Source: Calliopum simillimum
Taxonomy: Eukaryota > Arthropoda > Insecta > Diptera > Lauxaniidae
Assembly (NCBI GenBank): GCA_951812925.1
Contig: OX638368.1
Span: 162,364,492-162,428,491, forward strand
Direction: 5' to 3'
Length of the DNA stretch: 64,000 nucleotides
A program made the position numbers and the translations under genes. A model generated the notes under the pieces. That model saw only the letters and a list, made by a program, of their open reading frames with translations. It was not told the DNA's origin and searched no databases. Shown in pieces: positions 9,555 to 20,381 of the stretch; the first letter of the stretch is position 1; each line of letters starts with the position of its first letter.

Positions 9555-12194
9555 CAAGCAATTAATAAAATCATAGTCCTGTGCTCCAACATCAACGGTT
9601 TGCGAAATAATTTTACCGAATTGAAACATGTTGCTTTAAACCGCGTACCTGATATTTTCTTTCTGAATGAAACTCATGTAACTGAAACCTGTGATATAAG
9701 TGATCTAAAACTACGTAATTATAATTTTGTGAACTGTTTGTCTCATTCAAAACATACTGGTGGCGTCTGTGTTTTTATTCATAAGAAACTTAAATATTAT
9801 AATATTTCCATGATAAATAATCAAATCGCATGGTTGCTGTCCTTTGAAATTTATATAAATAAGACACCTATTGTTTTCGCTGGTATTTATTTGTCGTCCA
9901 ATAATGAAAATAAACAGTTGACAATAGATTTTGTAGAAAATTGGATTAGTGATATTTCGGCCGATAAACAATTTGTATTATGTGGCGATTTTAATATTGA
10001 CTTATTGTCGCAGACATCGTATAGTCGTCGTTTATTAAATATTTGTGATGATAATGGTGTTAAAATGCTAGTCGATTCACCAACAAGAATAACTCAAAAC
10101 TCCTGCACGCTTATTGATTTATGTGCCACAAATATTATAAATAAAATTTCGTGCAAAGTTTTATACGATGACCAAATATCTGATCACTCTATAATCGAAA
10201 TTGTCATTAACGGTAAAACAGAAACACAAACAACAAAAATTCGAAAAGTGAGAGTATGGCATAATTATAATGTAGTTGATCTATGGAATTCTTTAGAAAA
10301 TAAACTATACTCATGGCGGTTTGTGAACACCAGTGACATTAATACTAAAATGAATTGGCTGCTATATGTCATTAGTGAAGCTACAACTCAATTCTTAATT
10401 GTAAAATCAGTGCGAACAAAACAAGACTTTTTTGATAATGAACTAGAAACTATGCGCCGCGAAAAAAACAGACTATATAAAATTGCACAATATTCTACAG
10501 ACGATTCACATACAAAATGGCATGAATACCGAAAATATAAAAATGCATATAAAAACAAAATCCAAACGAAAAAATACGAAAGTAACCAACGTAAACTTAA
10601 TCGAGTTCAGGGTAATATGAAAGCAACATGGAAGGTGGTAAACTCAATTCTCTGCAAAGAAAATAGTGAAATATCAACAATCACAATAGGCGACGAAATT
10701 ATTGAAGATGATGTTATCATTGCTAATGAATTCAACAAATACTTCGTTAGCAGTATTATCGAACTGAATGAAAGTGTACCACTATGTTTCTATGAGGAAG
10801 AAATATCAACTAACCTAAATATTGCCTTCGAATTTCGAGCAGTTACAATTTCGGAAATCAAAGCATGCCTAAAAGAGTTAAAAAATAATACGGATGAGTT
10901 CTTTTTAAATCCAAGAGTCTTACTAGATGCAATTTTTGTTGTTGGTCTACAACTTGCCACAATTATCAATGAATCGTTTACAACTGGCGTTTTCCCCGAT
11001 GCTCTAAAAAAATCGACAATCATCCCAATTCAAAAGAAACCAGGATCAACACTCATCTCTGACCATCGTCCTATCAATTTGCTAAGCTGCATCGAACGTC
11101 TTATAGAAAAATTAGCATACAATCAATTCAACCAGTACGTAAAATCTAACAATCTACTCAACGACAGCCAATCGGGATTTCGTGCATCACATTCTTGTGA
11201 GACTTCCATAAATGATGTGTTATTTGAATGGCGCGGAGCTCAAGAACAAATTTCAAATGATTTGAATAATAACTTAGGTGTTCCACAGGGATCGATTCTT
11301 GGCCCTTTATTATTTATTTTATATATAAATAATATAGCTAGTTGTCTTAAATATTCTCAAGCTAAAATGTTCGCCGACGACACACTTTTCTATATAATTG
11401 CTGATAAAATTGAGGATGCCACTCAAAAAATAAATGCAGATTTAAATGCACTATTTAGAAAACTTTGTCAGAATAAATTAAAATTAAATGTAAATAAAAC
11501 AAAAGTTATGATCTTAACTAACCAAAGGATAGATAAAACACTAGTCAACATATATATAAACAGCAATCGTCTTGAAATTGAAAATAAAATTAAATATTTG
11601 GGCGTCTTAATAGACGATGAACTAAAATTTGAAGCAAATGTAAATCACATATGTAAAAAAATAGGAGCAAAGGTTAGCGTGCTAGGTAGACTAAGAAACG
11701 AACTAAGCTGTAACCAAAAATTAAATTTGTATAAGTCCTTAGTTGAACCACATTTAACTTATTGTGCGTCAATTTTTTATTTGTCAAACACATCGAATAT
11801 AATTCGTCTACAGAGGCTACAAAACAAATGTATGAGACAAGTGTTGAGAGTGGACAATTATTCAAGTAGTAACATAATGCTAAATACTTTAAACCTATTA
11901 AGTGTCAACCAAATTATTGTATTTCGAACACTAATATTTATATTTAAAATAATTAGGGGACTCGGTCCCAAATATTTGACTAATAAAAGTATTTTTAACT
12001 ACCAATTGCGTAACAGAACACTAAGAAGTGCAAATGAAATCAGCTTAACAGACGCAACTAAATCGTGTAGCCAAAATTCGTTATTTTATAAGGGAATCAA
12101 ATTATTTAATTCATTCCCAGTCGAAATAAAAAATCAAGAAACTGTCAATCAATTTCAGAAACTGTTAAAAATATATGTTAAACATAAATTCTAA
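9555..12194 (+). pseudogene. LINE ORF2: endonuclease and reverse transcriptase lacking catalytic block A
   Basis: The open frame runs without a stop from the TAG of ORF1 to TAA 12192-12194. An apurinic-type endonuclease occupies roughly the first 215 residues (FLNETHV, GGVCVFIH, LCGDFNIDLL, DDQISDHS). The reverse transcriptase follows from about residue 488 (IIPIQKKPGS, SGFRASHSCETS, GVPQGSILGPLLF, FADDT). Between LFEWRGAQEQISND and NNLGVPQGS about 60 residues normally found in these enzymes are absent, including block A with its catalytic aspartate (the LDFSKAFDTV region in the LINE at 32649-35459). The frame is kept, so the protein would be full of recognisable domains but should not polymerise. 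There is no ATG before or inside the first 70 residues, so translation would need readthrough of the TAG or an unusual start. Confidence 0.8.
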
Positions 12195-12251
12195 GATAAT
12201 AATGTAAATGCTGTTAAATGGATTAATCTAAATAAAATTATTATTATTATA

Positions 12252-12481
12252 TCGATAAAGAACTATCATAGACTCTGGATCCTTTTTATAGTCCTTAGCG
12301 CGTACCATCAGCACATATCCGAAAGGCCGATACCAAATCCTGCACGGAAGACTGATGTTCTCGTACTTTTAATTAAAATTAAAATGCCTTTTATTTTATC
12401 GCGAACGATAACAATGTCTTTTTTTTTAAATGTTTTTTATATATATATATAACCACGAACGGTAAATGTTTTTTCTATATA
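12252..12481. other. Short spacer with flanking 16-bp repeat
   Basis: No gene. AACCACGAACGGTAA at about 12451 recurs at about 14174, so the Tc1 element between them is bracketed by a short direct repeat longer than its TA target. The repeat is probably a local duplication already present before insertion. Confidence 0.45.
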
Positions 12482-14167
12482 CTGTCAGCGTCAAAAGAAA
12501 TTGTACACGTTAATATGTTATGTTTTTGTCTTTATTTTACTAGTTTGCTTTATCATTTTATTCAACATATTATGTTTTTTGAAAAATATATTGTATATTC
12601 TTTCATTTTATAAAAAAAAAAAAAAAACAAAAATTTAACAATAAAAAAAATTATAGAACAACAACTTAAAATACTTCAAATTCACAGCGTCAAAAGAAAT
12701 TGTACAGTAAGTATAAAAAAATTATTTCAAAGAATTTTAAAGAGGTTAATATTTTGTTTGCTTTCCATTTGCGTTGATTACAGCTTGCAATCTTCTGGGC
12801 ATCGATTCCACTAGGTTTCGGGTTACATCGGAAGAGTTTTTTTGCCATTCCTCCATTATCACTGATTTTAGAGAGTCTTTGCTGGTAATCGTTCTTTTTC
12901 TAATCTGACGGTCCAGATGCTCCCACAAATGCTCGATAGCGTTAAGGTCGGGTGACTGGGCGGGATGATCCAGCTGTTTTGGGGTATTATATAGCAGCCA
13001 TTCCTTTACTATTTTAGCAGTGTGCTTAGGATCATTGTCTTGTTGAAAGACCCAAGTTTGATCCAAGCCCAATTTGTCGACACTAGGTTGCAAATTATCT
13101 TTCAAAATGGTGAGGTAATCTGTTTTATTCATAGTGCTCTCTATGAAAACCAAGTTACCTACACCACTGGCTGCCATACACCCCATACCATGACCGAACC
13201 ACCACCATGCTTGACGGTAGATATTACATTTTGTTGGGCAAATGCTGAATTTTTGCATCTCCAAATTTTAGTTGGTGTTTTCTTACCAAAAATTTCAAAT
13301 TTGCTCTCGTCAGTAAAGACCACATTATTCCAGAATGAATTTGGTTTATTTTGATACTTTTTAGCAAAATTCAGACGTCGCTGTTGATTGATTTTTGATA
13401 TGAAAGGTTTGCTTCTTGGAACTCGTCCACGTAGTCCATTTGCATGTAGTGCTCTACGTATAGTACTGGAGCTAACGTTAACACCTGAGCGTTCTGAAAT
13501 GTTCTCGGATATTTTAACAGCACTTTCAGTTGGATTTTGCTTCACTCGTCGCACAATGGATCGTATTTGAGTCGCATTTAGTTTACGGGGTCTTCCAGAT
13601 TTGGGACGATTTTGTAAATTTTCGAACTTTTTGTAATTATCAATTAAATGTTTTACAGTATTATGGCTTCTATCAATCATCAAACCAATTTCACGCAATG
13701 TTTTTCCTTTTTTATAATATTTTAGCACAAGTTCGAGAACATCCAGGGAGGTTTGTTTACCCATTTTGAAAATAAATTTTGTTACTCAAAAATCTTCAGA
13801 TTTGAACTGATCCTCACGACGTCAAGTCAATTAATAATTATTATAATTAGTTAATATTGCCTACAACATGATAAAAAGTCAAATCACTAAAAATAACGGG
13901 AATTTTTTACCGTTAAAATTCTTTAAAATATTTGGTGCACGTGTTGTACAATTTCTTTTGACGCTATTAATATGAAGATGTTTTTGTTTTTGTTCTATGA
14001 ATTTTTGTTATTGTAATATTGTTGTTGTTTTTATTATGTACATTAAGAGAGGAGAAAATATATTATTAAAAAAACAAAAAATGTAAAACAAAAGGGAATT
14101 GCAAAAGAGTATAATTTAACTGCAAACATAGAGGAACAACGTGTACAACTTCTTTTGACGCTGACAG
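12482..14167 (-). mobile_element. Tc1-family transposon with IR/DR ends
   Basis: A 1,686-bp element flanked by TA (12480-12481, 14168-14169). The outer ends CTGTCAGCGTCAAAAGAA and TTCTTTTGACGCTGACAG are inverted repeats. A second copy of the CAGCGTCAAAAGAAATTGTA motif lies inside each end (12684-12705 on the left, 13945-13965 on the right), giving the two-binding-site IR/DR layout known from several Tc1-type elements. The transposase gene fills the centre on the minus strand. It lies within the larger 7932-16078 element. Confidence 0.9.
12746..13764 (-). pseudogene. Tc1 transposase (DD34E), frameshifted
   Basis: Cut-and-paste transposase of the Tc1 group. Reading from the ATG at 13762-13764, residues 1-110 carry two helix-turn-helix DNA-binding parts with a GRPRK hook between them. 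The catalytic core follows: FTDES (first aspartate), a GGGSVMVWG glycine box, FQQDNDPKH (second aspartate) and NAIEHLWE (glutamate) with 34 residues between the second aspartate and the glutamate. The frame breaks once, near 13178-13184, immediately after the glycine box, consistent with loss of one base. Both sides are otherwise open and full length (about 339 codons in total, the usual Tc1 size). A single lesion suggests fairly recent death. Confidence 0.88.
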
Positions 14168-14481
14168 TATATTTAACCACGAACGGTAATAATATTCACC
14201 ATTTTATTTTTTCTTAATTGAAATTTTGCGCGACAAGCGTTATAACTGTTCATTTAACACATCATGAGCATGTGATAGACAAAAAAAAAAGGCGCCTTGC
14301 AACTTGCAAGTCAAACTAGATTGATTTTAAGGTTAGGCGCAAAAAATCCACGAGTGACCTTTAACAAAGTTCCTTTATCACGTTTCCAAAAAAAATGTCT
14401 CAAGTTCTTTACCAACTCTATTGGTATCACACTTATTTTATAATAATAAAAACGCGTCAATTAAAACTAGAAACACTACAC

Positions 14482-15054
14482 CAGAGGTGTGTACCTGGAG
14501 CAAACATTTTTTCATCTTGCTCCCATCTAAACTTGATTTTGAAGCCTTACGTCATGAACGTAAGGCTTGAGTTTTTAATTTTTTCAAATTTTAAGTTTTT
14601 CTAAACATAAGCCAACAACAATAAAAAGTACAAATATCCTGCCGTATTTAACGCGCAACTTGTTCGCAAGCGTCAGTCCAATTCTAGTTTTGAAGGAAAC
14701 CAAAAAATGAATATCAGTAAACAACAACAATAAAATTTGCAGCAACAATTGCATACGCTGCTTTTCTACGAACTTCAAAAAATAAAATTCATTGCGAGCG
14801 ACCGCAACAACAATTTCATGCAGCTTTAAGTCAAGTGAGTTGAAGCCTTTTTCGTTGCGATCGTCGAGCAACGGGAATTATTATTTTATCATTGATTTGT
14901 TGTTGTCATTGCATCCCTCAAATTTTAAATTTTTGTCTTAATTTATTTCGAAGCAGTCTTGGGGACTAACATTTTGCAAATTTCGTGAGCTAGCTCTTTT
15001 AATCAGCAGATTAAATATTTTAGCTACCTTACGTTACTTGTGTGCACACCTCTG
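14482..15054. mobile_element. hAT-type MITE with perfect 8-bp target duplication
   Basis: A 573-bp element with inverted ends CAGAGGTGTG and CACACCTCTG, flanked by the identical octamer CACTACAC at 14474-14481 and 15055-15062. An 8-bp duplication and a CAG start are diagnostic of the hAT superfamily. A 96-codon minus-strand frame inside has no hAT transposase motif, so the copy is non-autonomous. A near-perfect palindrome GCCTTACGTCATGAACGTAAGGC-like lies at about 14547-14569 and part of it recurs near the right end (CCTTACGTTACTT). Confidence 0.88.
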
Positions 15055-15062
15055 CACTACAC

Positions 15063-16078
15063 TAAAAGACTGATTATTAAAACTAGAACCACTACATTAA
15101 AAGACTGACAACATTAATCTGCACAAAATTTAAAAGTTCCTTAAACAAAATAACATAGTTTTTTCAGTTTTTTAATCTTTTATTTTTAAAATGTTAAATG
15201 TAATCCACGTCCATCTTTCTTTTTTTTTTTTTCACTGTTTATATGATGCTTTATTTAATAAACTTACGCGGTCAGCCGAAGAATCGTGGTATAGTTTTTC
15301 AATGTGGAATAGTCGCATATCCCCGTTTTGGGTAAGAACCTGTGAACGTCACTGCATTTATCCTGTCAGAAAACATGAAAAACCAGGGATGTGTTGCTGT
15401 CATACACCAAACAAAATTTTTCCGATGTCAGTTGAACGAAACGTAAGTCGCGTGGGGTTTGTGTTTTTTTTTTTTTTGTTAAGAAAAAGTTGCTTTTTGG
15501 TGAAGTTTTATTTATATTCGATAAAGGTAAGTGCTAAGTATTGCAAAATAAATGTTTAACTGTGTAAATTCACAAAGTTTCCCATTTTATTTTCAGAATT
15601 CTGTAATTAGTCGGAATTCGCTAATGTGGTATATGAATACATATTTCTTGTTATTATTAACATTATTTGATTGCTGTATCTTTTTTAATAAAAACTTTGA
15701 GTTTGAGATCCAATGTAAATGTTATTATGAACTTATTTCATACGCTTCAAATTTTAGATTTTATAGTATAAGTATACCTCATTACCCTACTTATATGTAC
15801 CACATTACCCACCCACTTTGCAAGTACTGATCAGTATACAAACCACATTGCCCAACCACACATACCGCATTACCTGCCAACTTTTTGAAACCAGCTTTTT
15901 TGACTTTTTTAGATTTTGCTCAATAACTTTTTTAATAAAATTGCACACATTTCATTGAAGAATATTCTTTAGCCAATACTTCACTGATCAGCATAAAAAA
16001 ATTTGGCTGAATTTGATCTAACGGTTCTCTTTCAACTTTCAAAAAAAGATTACCTATACCACAATAACATCAGTTCCC
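15063..16078. other. Right part of the large TA-flanked element; no gene
   Basis: The frame at 15191-15559 has a T-rich, phenylalanine-rich composition but also a cysteine/histidine-bearing stretch ending at a donor-like GTAAGT (about 15441). I could not identify it. From about 15780 to the right end the ACCACATTACCC motif recurs as subterminal repeats. Confidence 0.35.
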
Positions 16079-16288
16079 TATGAGTAAATGTTCATATGTG
16101 GCACTCCGCAGGAAAAGGTACCTTATCCTCACTAACAAAATTGCATATTACAGCTAAAAATAAGAGATTACGCAAATTTCATCGGTTTTCAGTTTAAGGT
16201 GAAATTCAGTGCTTAGACATGTTCTGAACATTTGACAATTGATTTGAGATCGATTACACTAGTCGACAAATAATTAAAAATTTTTCCT

Positions 16289-17455
16289 CAGTGAATGCCA
16301 TTATTCATTTTATATGTAAAATGGGCTGCTGCTTCCGAAAATCGCATTATTTTTTTTTTTTATTTCGTGTCGTTTTCGAGATATCGGTCATTTTCGGTTT
16401 TCGGACCAAAAAAAAAAAAATAGTTCCATTTAAATACAAATATCTCAAGGACTAATGTTTGTATTCAAACGTTTTATATGTCATATTAAAGGTAATTAAA
16501 TTACCTACAAATGACAATCACATCATTTTTTGGTTCGTTCGTTAGTTTCGGCGAAATAAATTGATTTCTAAAAAAAACATTTTTTTTTTTCGAAAAAATT
16601 AACAAAAAATCAAAATCAACTGCAGATTTATACAAGAAGAAATAACTTTTTTATGATTTTTTTTTTGTATCATAGACTATTTATTTGTGAAGAAAATAAG
16701 ATACTACTTAAAAAAATCGATGGAAAAATGCAAAAGTTGTATACAATTCATTGAAAAGTTACCAAAATGCGTTTTTCCCTTTTTTTTTTCGTTTTTTTGT
16801 AATAAACTGTTCGATAATTAAAACTTTTTGTAAAACACATAAGAAAATCCAAAAAATTCTTAAAGTAGGCGTTAAAAAAAAATACCCGTGTCTCGTCGTT
16901 TTTCTCCAGCACGTCAGATTTTTTTTAATCGATTTTTGAAGTTTTTTAATCCACTGTACATGAAAATTACCAAAATAGCGCATTCTTGTGTTAAATCGAT
17001 GAATTTAACTATATGATCCTAACATTTGAGGTGTATTATGTGTTCAGTAAACTTATGCAGGATATTACGAGGAATATTTTTGTAGAAAATTTTAACCCTC
17101 TAAGACCCTTACAAGTGGGTCATTCTTGTATAAATCTGCAGTTGATTTTGATTTTTTGTTAATTTTTTCGAAAAAAAAAAATGTTTTTTTTAGAAATCAA
17201 TTTATTTCGCCGAAACTAACAAACCAACCAAAAAGTGATGTGAATATCATTTTTTAATTACCTTTAATATGACATATAATACGTTTGAATACAAACATTG
17301 GTTCTTGAGATATTTGTATTTAAATGGAACTATCTTTTTTTTTGGTCCGAAAACCGAAAATGACCAATATCTCGAAAACGACACGAAAAAAAAATAATGC
17401 GATTTTCGGAATCAGCAGCCCATTTTACATATAAAATGGATAGTGGCATTCACTG
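16289..17455. mobile_element. Long-palindrome MITE (CAGTGAATGCCA ends)
   Basis: A 1,167-bp foldback. The left arm (16289-16645) and right arm (about 17115-17455) are inverted repeats of about 350 bp, sharing blocks such as AAAATGGGCTGCTG, TTTTCGAGATATCGGTCATT and TTTCGGCGAAATAAATTGAT. The ends are CAGTGAATGCCA and TGGCATTCACTG. The loop holds a sequence (about 16800-17110) that matches the left half of the separate palindromic family seen at 23582 and 42630. A diverged copy of the left arm lies at 47876-48140 and 54656-54740, split by a hAT element. No coding sequence. Confidence 0.75.
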
Positions 17456-17500
17456 GGAATTTTGGCTGTAAAAATAGAAAAGTGATAAACTTTAAACTTC

Positions 17501-19434
17501 GATAATTGAATGGGTTTTTTGAAAGTGGAATAAGTCCACTTTTTCATAAACTGAGATATTAAAGGGTTTGCGTACGACTCAATTTAAAAATATTGGCAAG
17601 CGTTATAAAACTGGTGTTAAGTGTTTACCACTGTAAATTAATCAAATTTTGTTATGCTGTAAAAATTTTTACAAGTGTAATAGAAAATAGCTGAGTTTTT
17701 TTGGTCTGAATGGACTTATTCCACTTTCATTTATAATAAATTTGAAAATTTGATATACTTTTGTATGACTTATTCCATTTTTACTCACAAAATATTTTGT
17801 AAATTAAAGCAAAGGAAAATTAAAACTTAGAAAAATTTTACTTCAAAAACTGTTGTTGTTTCTTTTCGTTTCTTTTTGCTCAAGTAGGGTTCTGAAAATT
17901 AGTTACAACAACAACAAAAACAAAAAGTTCTTGTCGAACCTACTTTCGGAGATATAGACATCGGAAGATTGAGATATATCTTTATAAAAATTATTATAAG
18001 TTGGGAACCCCTAAGAGGATTTTAATAATGTTAGTGTCATACAAAAGATATGTTAACTTACTACAAAATCAACCTATGAAAAATTTTAATCCGAGTCGTG
18101 GTTTTAGAGGTATTGCAGATTTTCAGAAATTTTGACCATTTCTTTTTTTTTAAACCACTATTTCTCCAAAAACTGTATGATTAATGCATAGTTTTAGTAA
18201 AATATTACAAAAGCACAATTTATTTGCTTTCATTTGACATGTAATTTGTACCTGATTTCCTGCATTATCATATGTTTTTAAAGGAAAACAAAAAAGTGAA
18301 CCAAAGAAATTTCCATGAAATTTTGAAAAATTTTACAAGAACAACAATAATACCAACTACAAAAATAACAATAACAGCAATAAAAACAACAATAACGATG
18401 CTTTTAGATAGTTTTCGATTAATTCCGGTTCCTTTAGACTCTTTCGATGTTTTCCAATAACTTACTGTTTTGTTTTCCTATGAAAAATACGTAATGCAAA
18501 AAATCAATTACAAATTACATGTCAAATGAAAGGTAATAAATTGAGCTTTTATAATATGTTACTAAAACTATGCATTAATCATACAGTTTTCGGAATAATA
18601 GTGCTTTGAAAAAAAAAAAAATGGTCATAATTTCTGAAAATTTGCAATATCTCTAAAACCACGACTCGGATTAAAATTTTTATGTGAGTCAATTTTGTAG
18701 CAAATTACTTTATCTTTCGTATGACACCAATATTATTGAAATTCTTTCAGGGGTTCCCAACTTATAATAATTTTTATAAAAGATATATCTCGATCTTCTG
18801 ATGACTATATCTCCGAAAGTAAGTATGACAAGAACTTTTTGTTGTTATTGTTGTTGTAATTGATTTCTAGAGCTCTACTTGGGCAAAAAAAAAAAAACGA
18901 AAAAAAACAACAACAGTTCTTAAAGTAAAAATTTTCTAAGTTTTAATTTTCCTTTGCTTTAATTTACAAAATATTTTGTGAGTAAAATTGGAATAAGTCA
19001 TACAAAAGTATAACAAATTTTTAAATTTATTATAAATGAAAGTGGAATAAGTCCATTAAGACCAAAAAAACTCAACTATTTTCTTTTACAGATGTAAAAA
19101 TTTTTACAGCATAACAAAATTTGATTAATTTACAGAGGTAAATACTTAACACCGGTTTTATAACGCTTGCCAATATTTTTAAATTGATTTAAAAGCAAAA
19201 CCTACTGTATAGCAGTAGATGAAAAAATGGACTTATTCCACTTTCAAAAAAATCATTTTTGTAAAAATGTTTTTCATGAAATGTTCTTTTGAGTAATTTT
19301 TTATGTAATCGTGGTCTAACGAGTCTGTAATTTTCAATATAAAAAGAGGACATATATAGCTAGCTATAACTACCATAAACTCAATTTTTCCGGAATTGGA
19401 CTTATTCCACTTTCAAATAAACCCATTCAATTAT
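17501..19434. mobile_element. 1.9-kb foldback element with repeated GGACTTATTCCACTTTCA motif
   Basis: The left arm (17501-18290) and right arm (about 18470-19434) are complementary over nearly 800 bp with a loop of only about 180 bp. Examples of paired blocks are GTTGGGAACCCCTAAGAGG with its partner near 18755, CCGAGTCGTGGTTTTAGAG with its partner near 18655, and AAATTGATTAATTTTGT-like blocks. The right arm has about 140 bp extra near its end (19258-19395). The 18-bp motif GGACTTATTCCACTTTCA or its complement occurs about seven times (17522, 17712, 17768, 18990, 19037, 19230, 19398). There is no coding frame. If transcribed, it would make a very long hairpin RNA. Confidence 0.75.
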
Positions 19435-19563
19435 AAATTCGAGTTTTTATTTTACGATTTCAAAATGCCATATTTTTGGAACTATCCAGTAGTCAAGGTG
19501 TCATTTTATTACAAATATTTGTTTAGAAAATCCAAAAAGTATTGGCTTTTCATCATGTTTTTT

Positions 19564-19889
19564 CATACCCTACACCCAGAGTATATTCACTTTGTCCTTC
19601 CGTTTGTAACGCGGAGAAGGAGGCATGGCAGATATAGAAAAGTAGATATATTTTTGATCAGCGTCACCTCCTGAGTCAATGTAGCCATGTCCGTCTGTCT
19701 GGCTGGCTGGGTATCTGGGTGTGCGTGCAAATACACTTTTTGGGAAAAATGAGCAAGATAATTCAATGAAATTTGGTACACTTCCTCCGTCGTCAAAGTT
19801 AGCACGTGGAATTGAAAATGTGCGAAATCGTTGAACGGACACGCCTGCCGCCCATATAAAAATTATATTCAAAATGCAACTTTAGGAGT
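19564..19889 (+). mobile_element. DINE-1-like Helentron, copy 2, 5' part
   Basis: Starts CATACCCTACACCCAGAGTA and follows copy 1 (4510-5338) closely through the GTAACGC, TTGATCAGCGTCA and ATGTCCGTCTGTCTGGC blocks. It then stops at GGAGT at 19889, where unrelated coding-like sequence begins. The missing 3' part appears at about 22081-22336, so this copy was split by about 2.2 kb. Confidence 0.8.
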
Positions 19890-20381
19890 CCATTAATTTT
19901 CGTCGGGCCTCAGATTAAAAAATTACTTAAGGATGAGTGGTTCAAATTGAAGTTAACTGTAGATGAAGAGGCAGCTTTCAATTCCTTTAAACTTATAGTT
20001 GATGGCTTTCTTGGAAACAAGAAAAGTGAAAATTATGTAGAAATCGTCGATGATTTACAGAAAAACTACAAAAAACTAGGTATATACTCACTTTTACAAT
20101 TTTATGCACGGGTTTTTTTTTATAAAACAATCCTTTTAATTTTTCTTTACAGAAGACTTAAAATTCATTTCCTCCACTCTCATTTGGACTTCTTTCCACC
20201 AAACCTTGGTCATTTAAGTGATGAACATGGTGAAAGATTCCATCAACAGATAAAAAATATTGAGAAAAGATACCAAGGATACTGGGATGAAGCAATGATG
20301 GGAGACTACAACTGGTTTCTTATAAGAGAAAGTCAAAAGGATGGCAACAAGGAAAATAGAAAAAGTCTTAACCATTTTTAA
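19890..20381 (+). pseudogene. Fragment of an arthropod repeat-associated protein (unknown function)
   Basis: The frame is open from 19890, directly at the DINE-1 break point, to TAA at 20379-20381. The protein has two recognisable parts: FVGPQIKKLLKD through FLGNKKSENYVEIVDDL, and HFLHSHLDFFPPNLG followed by ERFHQQIKNIEKRYQGYWDE. From memory this pair belongs to a protein family found repeatedly in arthropod genomes, apparently carried by mobile DNA; its biochemical role is not known to me. Between the parts, GTATAT at about 20080 and TTTCTTTACAG at about 20150 look like an intron, but splicing there would break the frame whereas the unspliced sequence stays open. AATAAAG follows the stop near 20397. 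It is probably a captured or decayed gene piece. Confidence 0.6.

Larger units (their letters stand above)
8400..12251 (+). mobile_element. CR1-like non-LTR retrotransposon, nearly complete
   Basis: A LINE with ORF1 (zinc fingers) and ORF2 (endonuclease plus reverse transcriptase), ending in the short tandem tail AATAAAATTATTATTATTAT at about 12231-12251. A short 3' repeat in place of poly(A) is characteristic of CR1-type elements. The 5' boundary is uncertain; coding starts at 8433. It sits in the antisense-looking left part of the larger TA-flanked element. No target duplication could be fixed. ORF1 and ORF2 lie in one frame with a single TAG between them, and ORF2 carries an internal in-frame deletion, described in their own entries. 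Confidence 0.85.
7932..16078. mobile_element. Large TA-flanked DNA transposon with three nested insertions
   Basis: The ends match across 8.1 kb. The left end reads GGGGAACTGAGGC then TATTGTGGTATAG; the reverse complement of the right end reads GGGAACTGATGT then TATTGTGGTATAGG. Both are flanked by TA (7930-7931 and 16079-16080). Inside are a CR1-like LINE (8400-12251), a Tc1 element (12482-14167) and a hAT MITE (14482-15054). Subtracting them leaves about 2 kb of original element. Near the right end the motif ACCACATTACCCA and variants recur (15798, 15840, 15870), echoing the terminal ACCACAATAAC. The GGG start and TA target match those of the element at 4455-6177, but the end sequences are otherwise different. 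No clear transposase core remains. Confidence 0.65.

Noticed and set aside
12451..14188. 16-bp direct repeat AACCACGAACGGTAA as the Tc1 target duplication
   Set aside because: Tc1 elements duplicate TA only, and TA lies directly at both ends; the longer repeat is offset from the ends and must be a separate local duplication.
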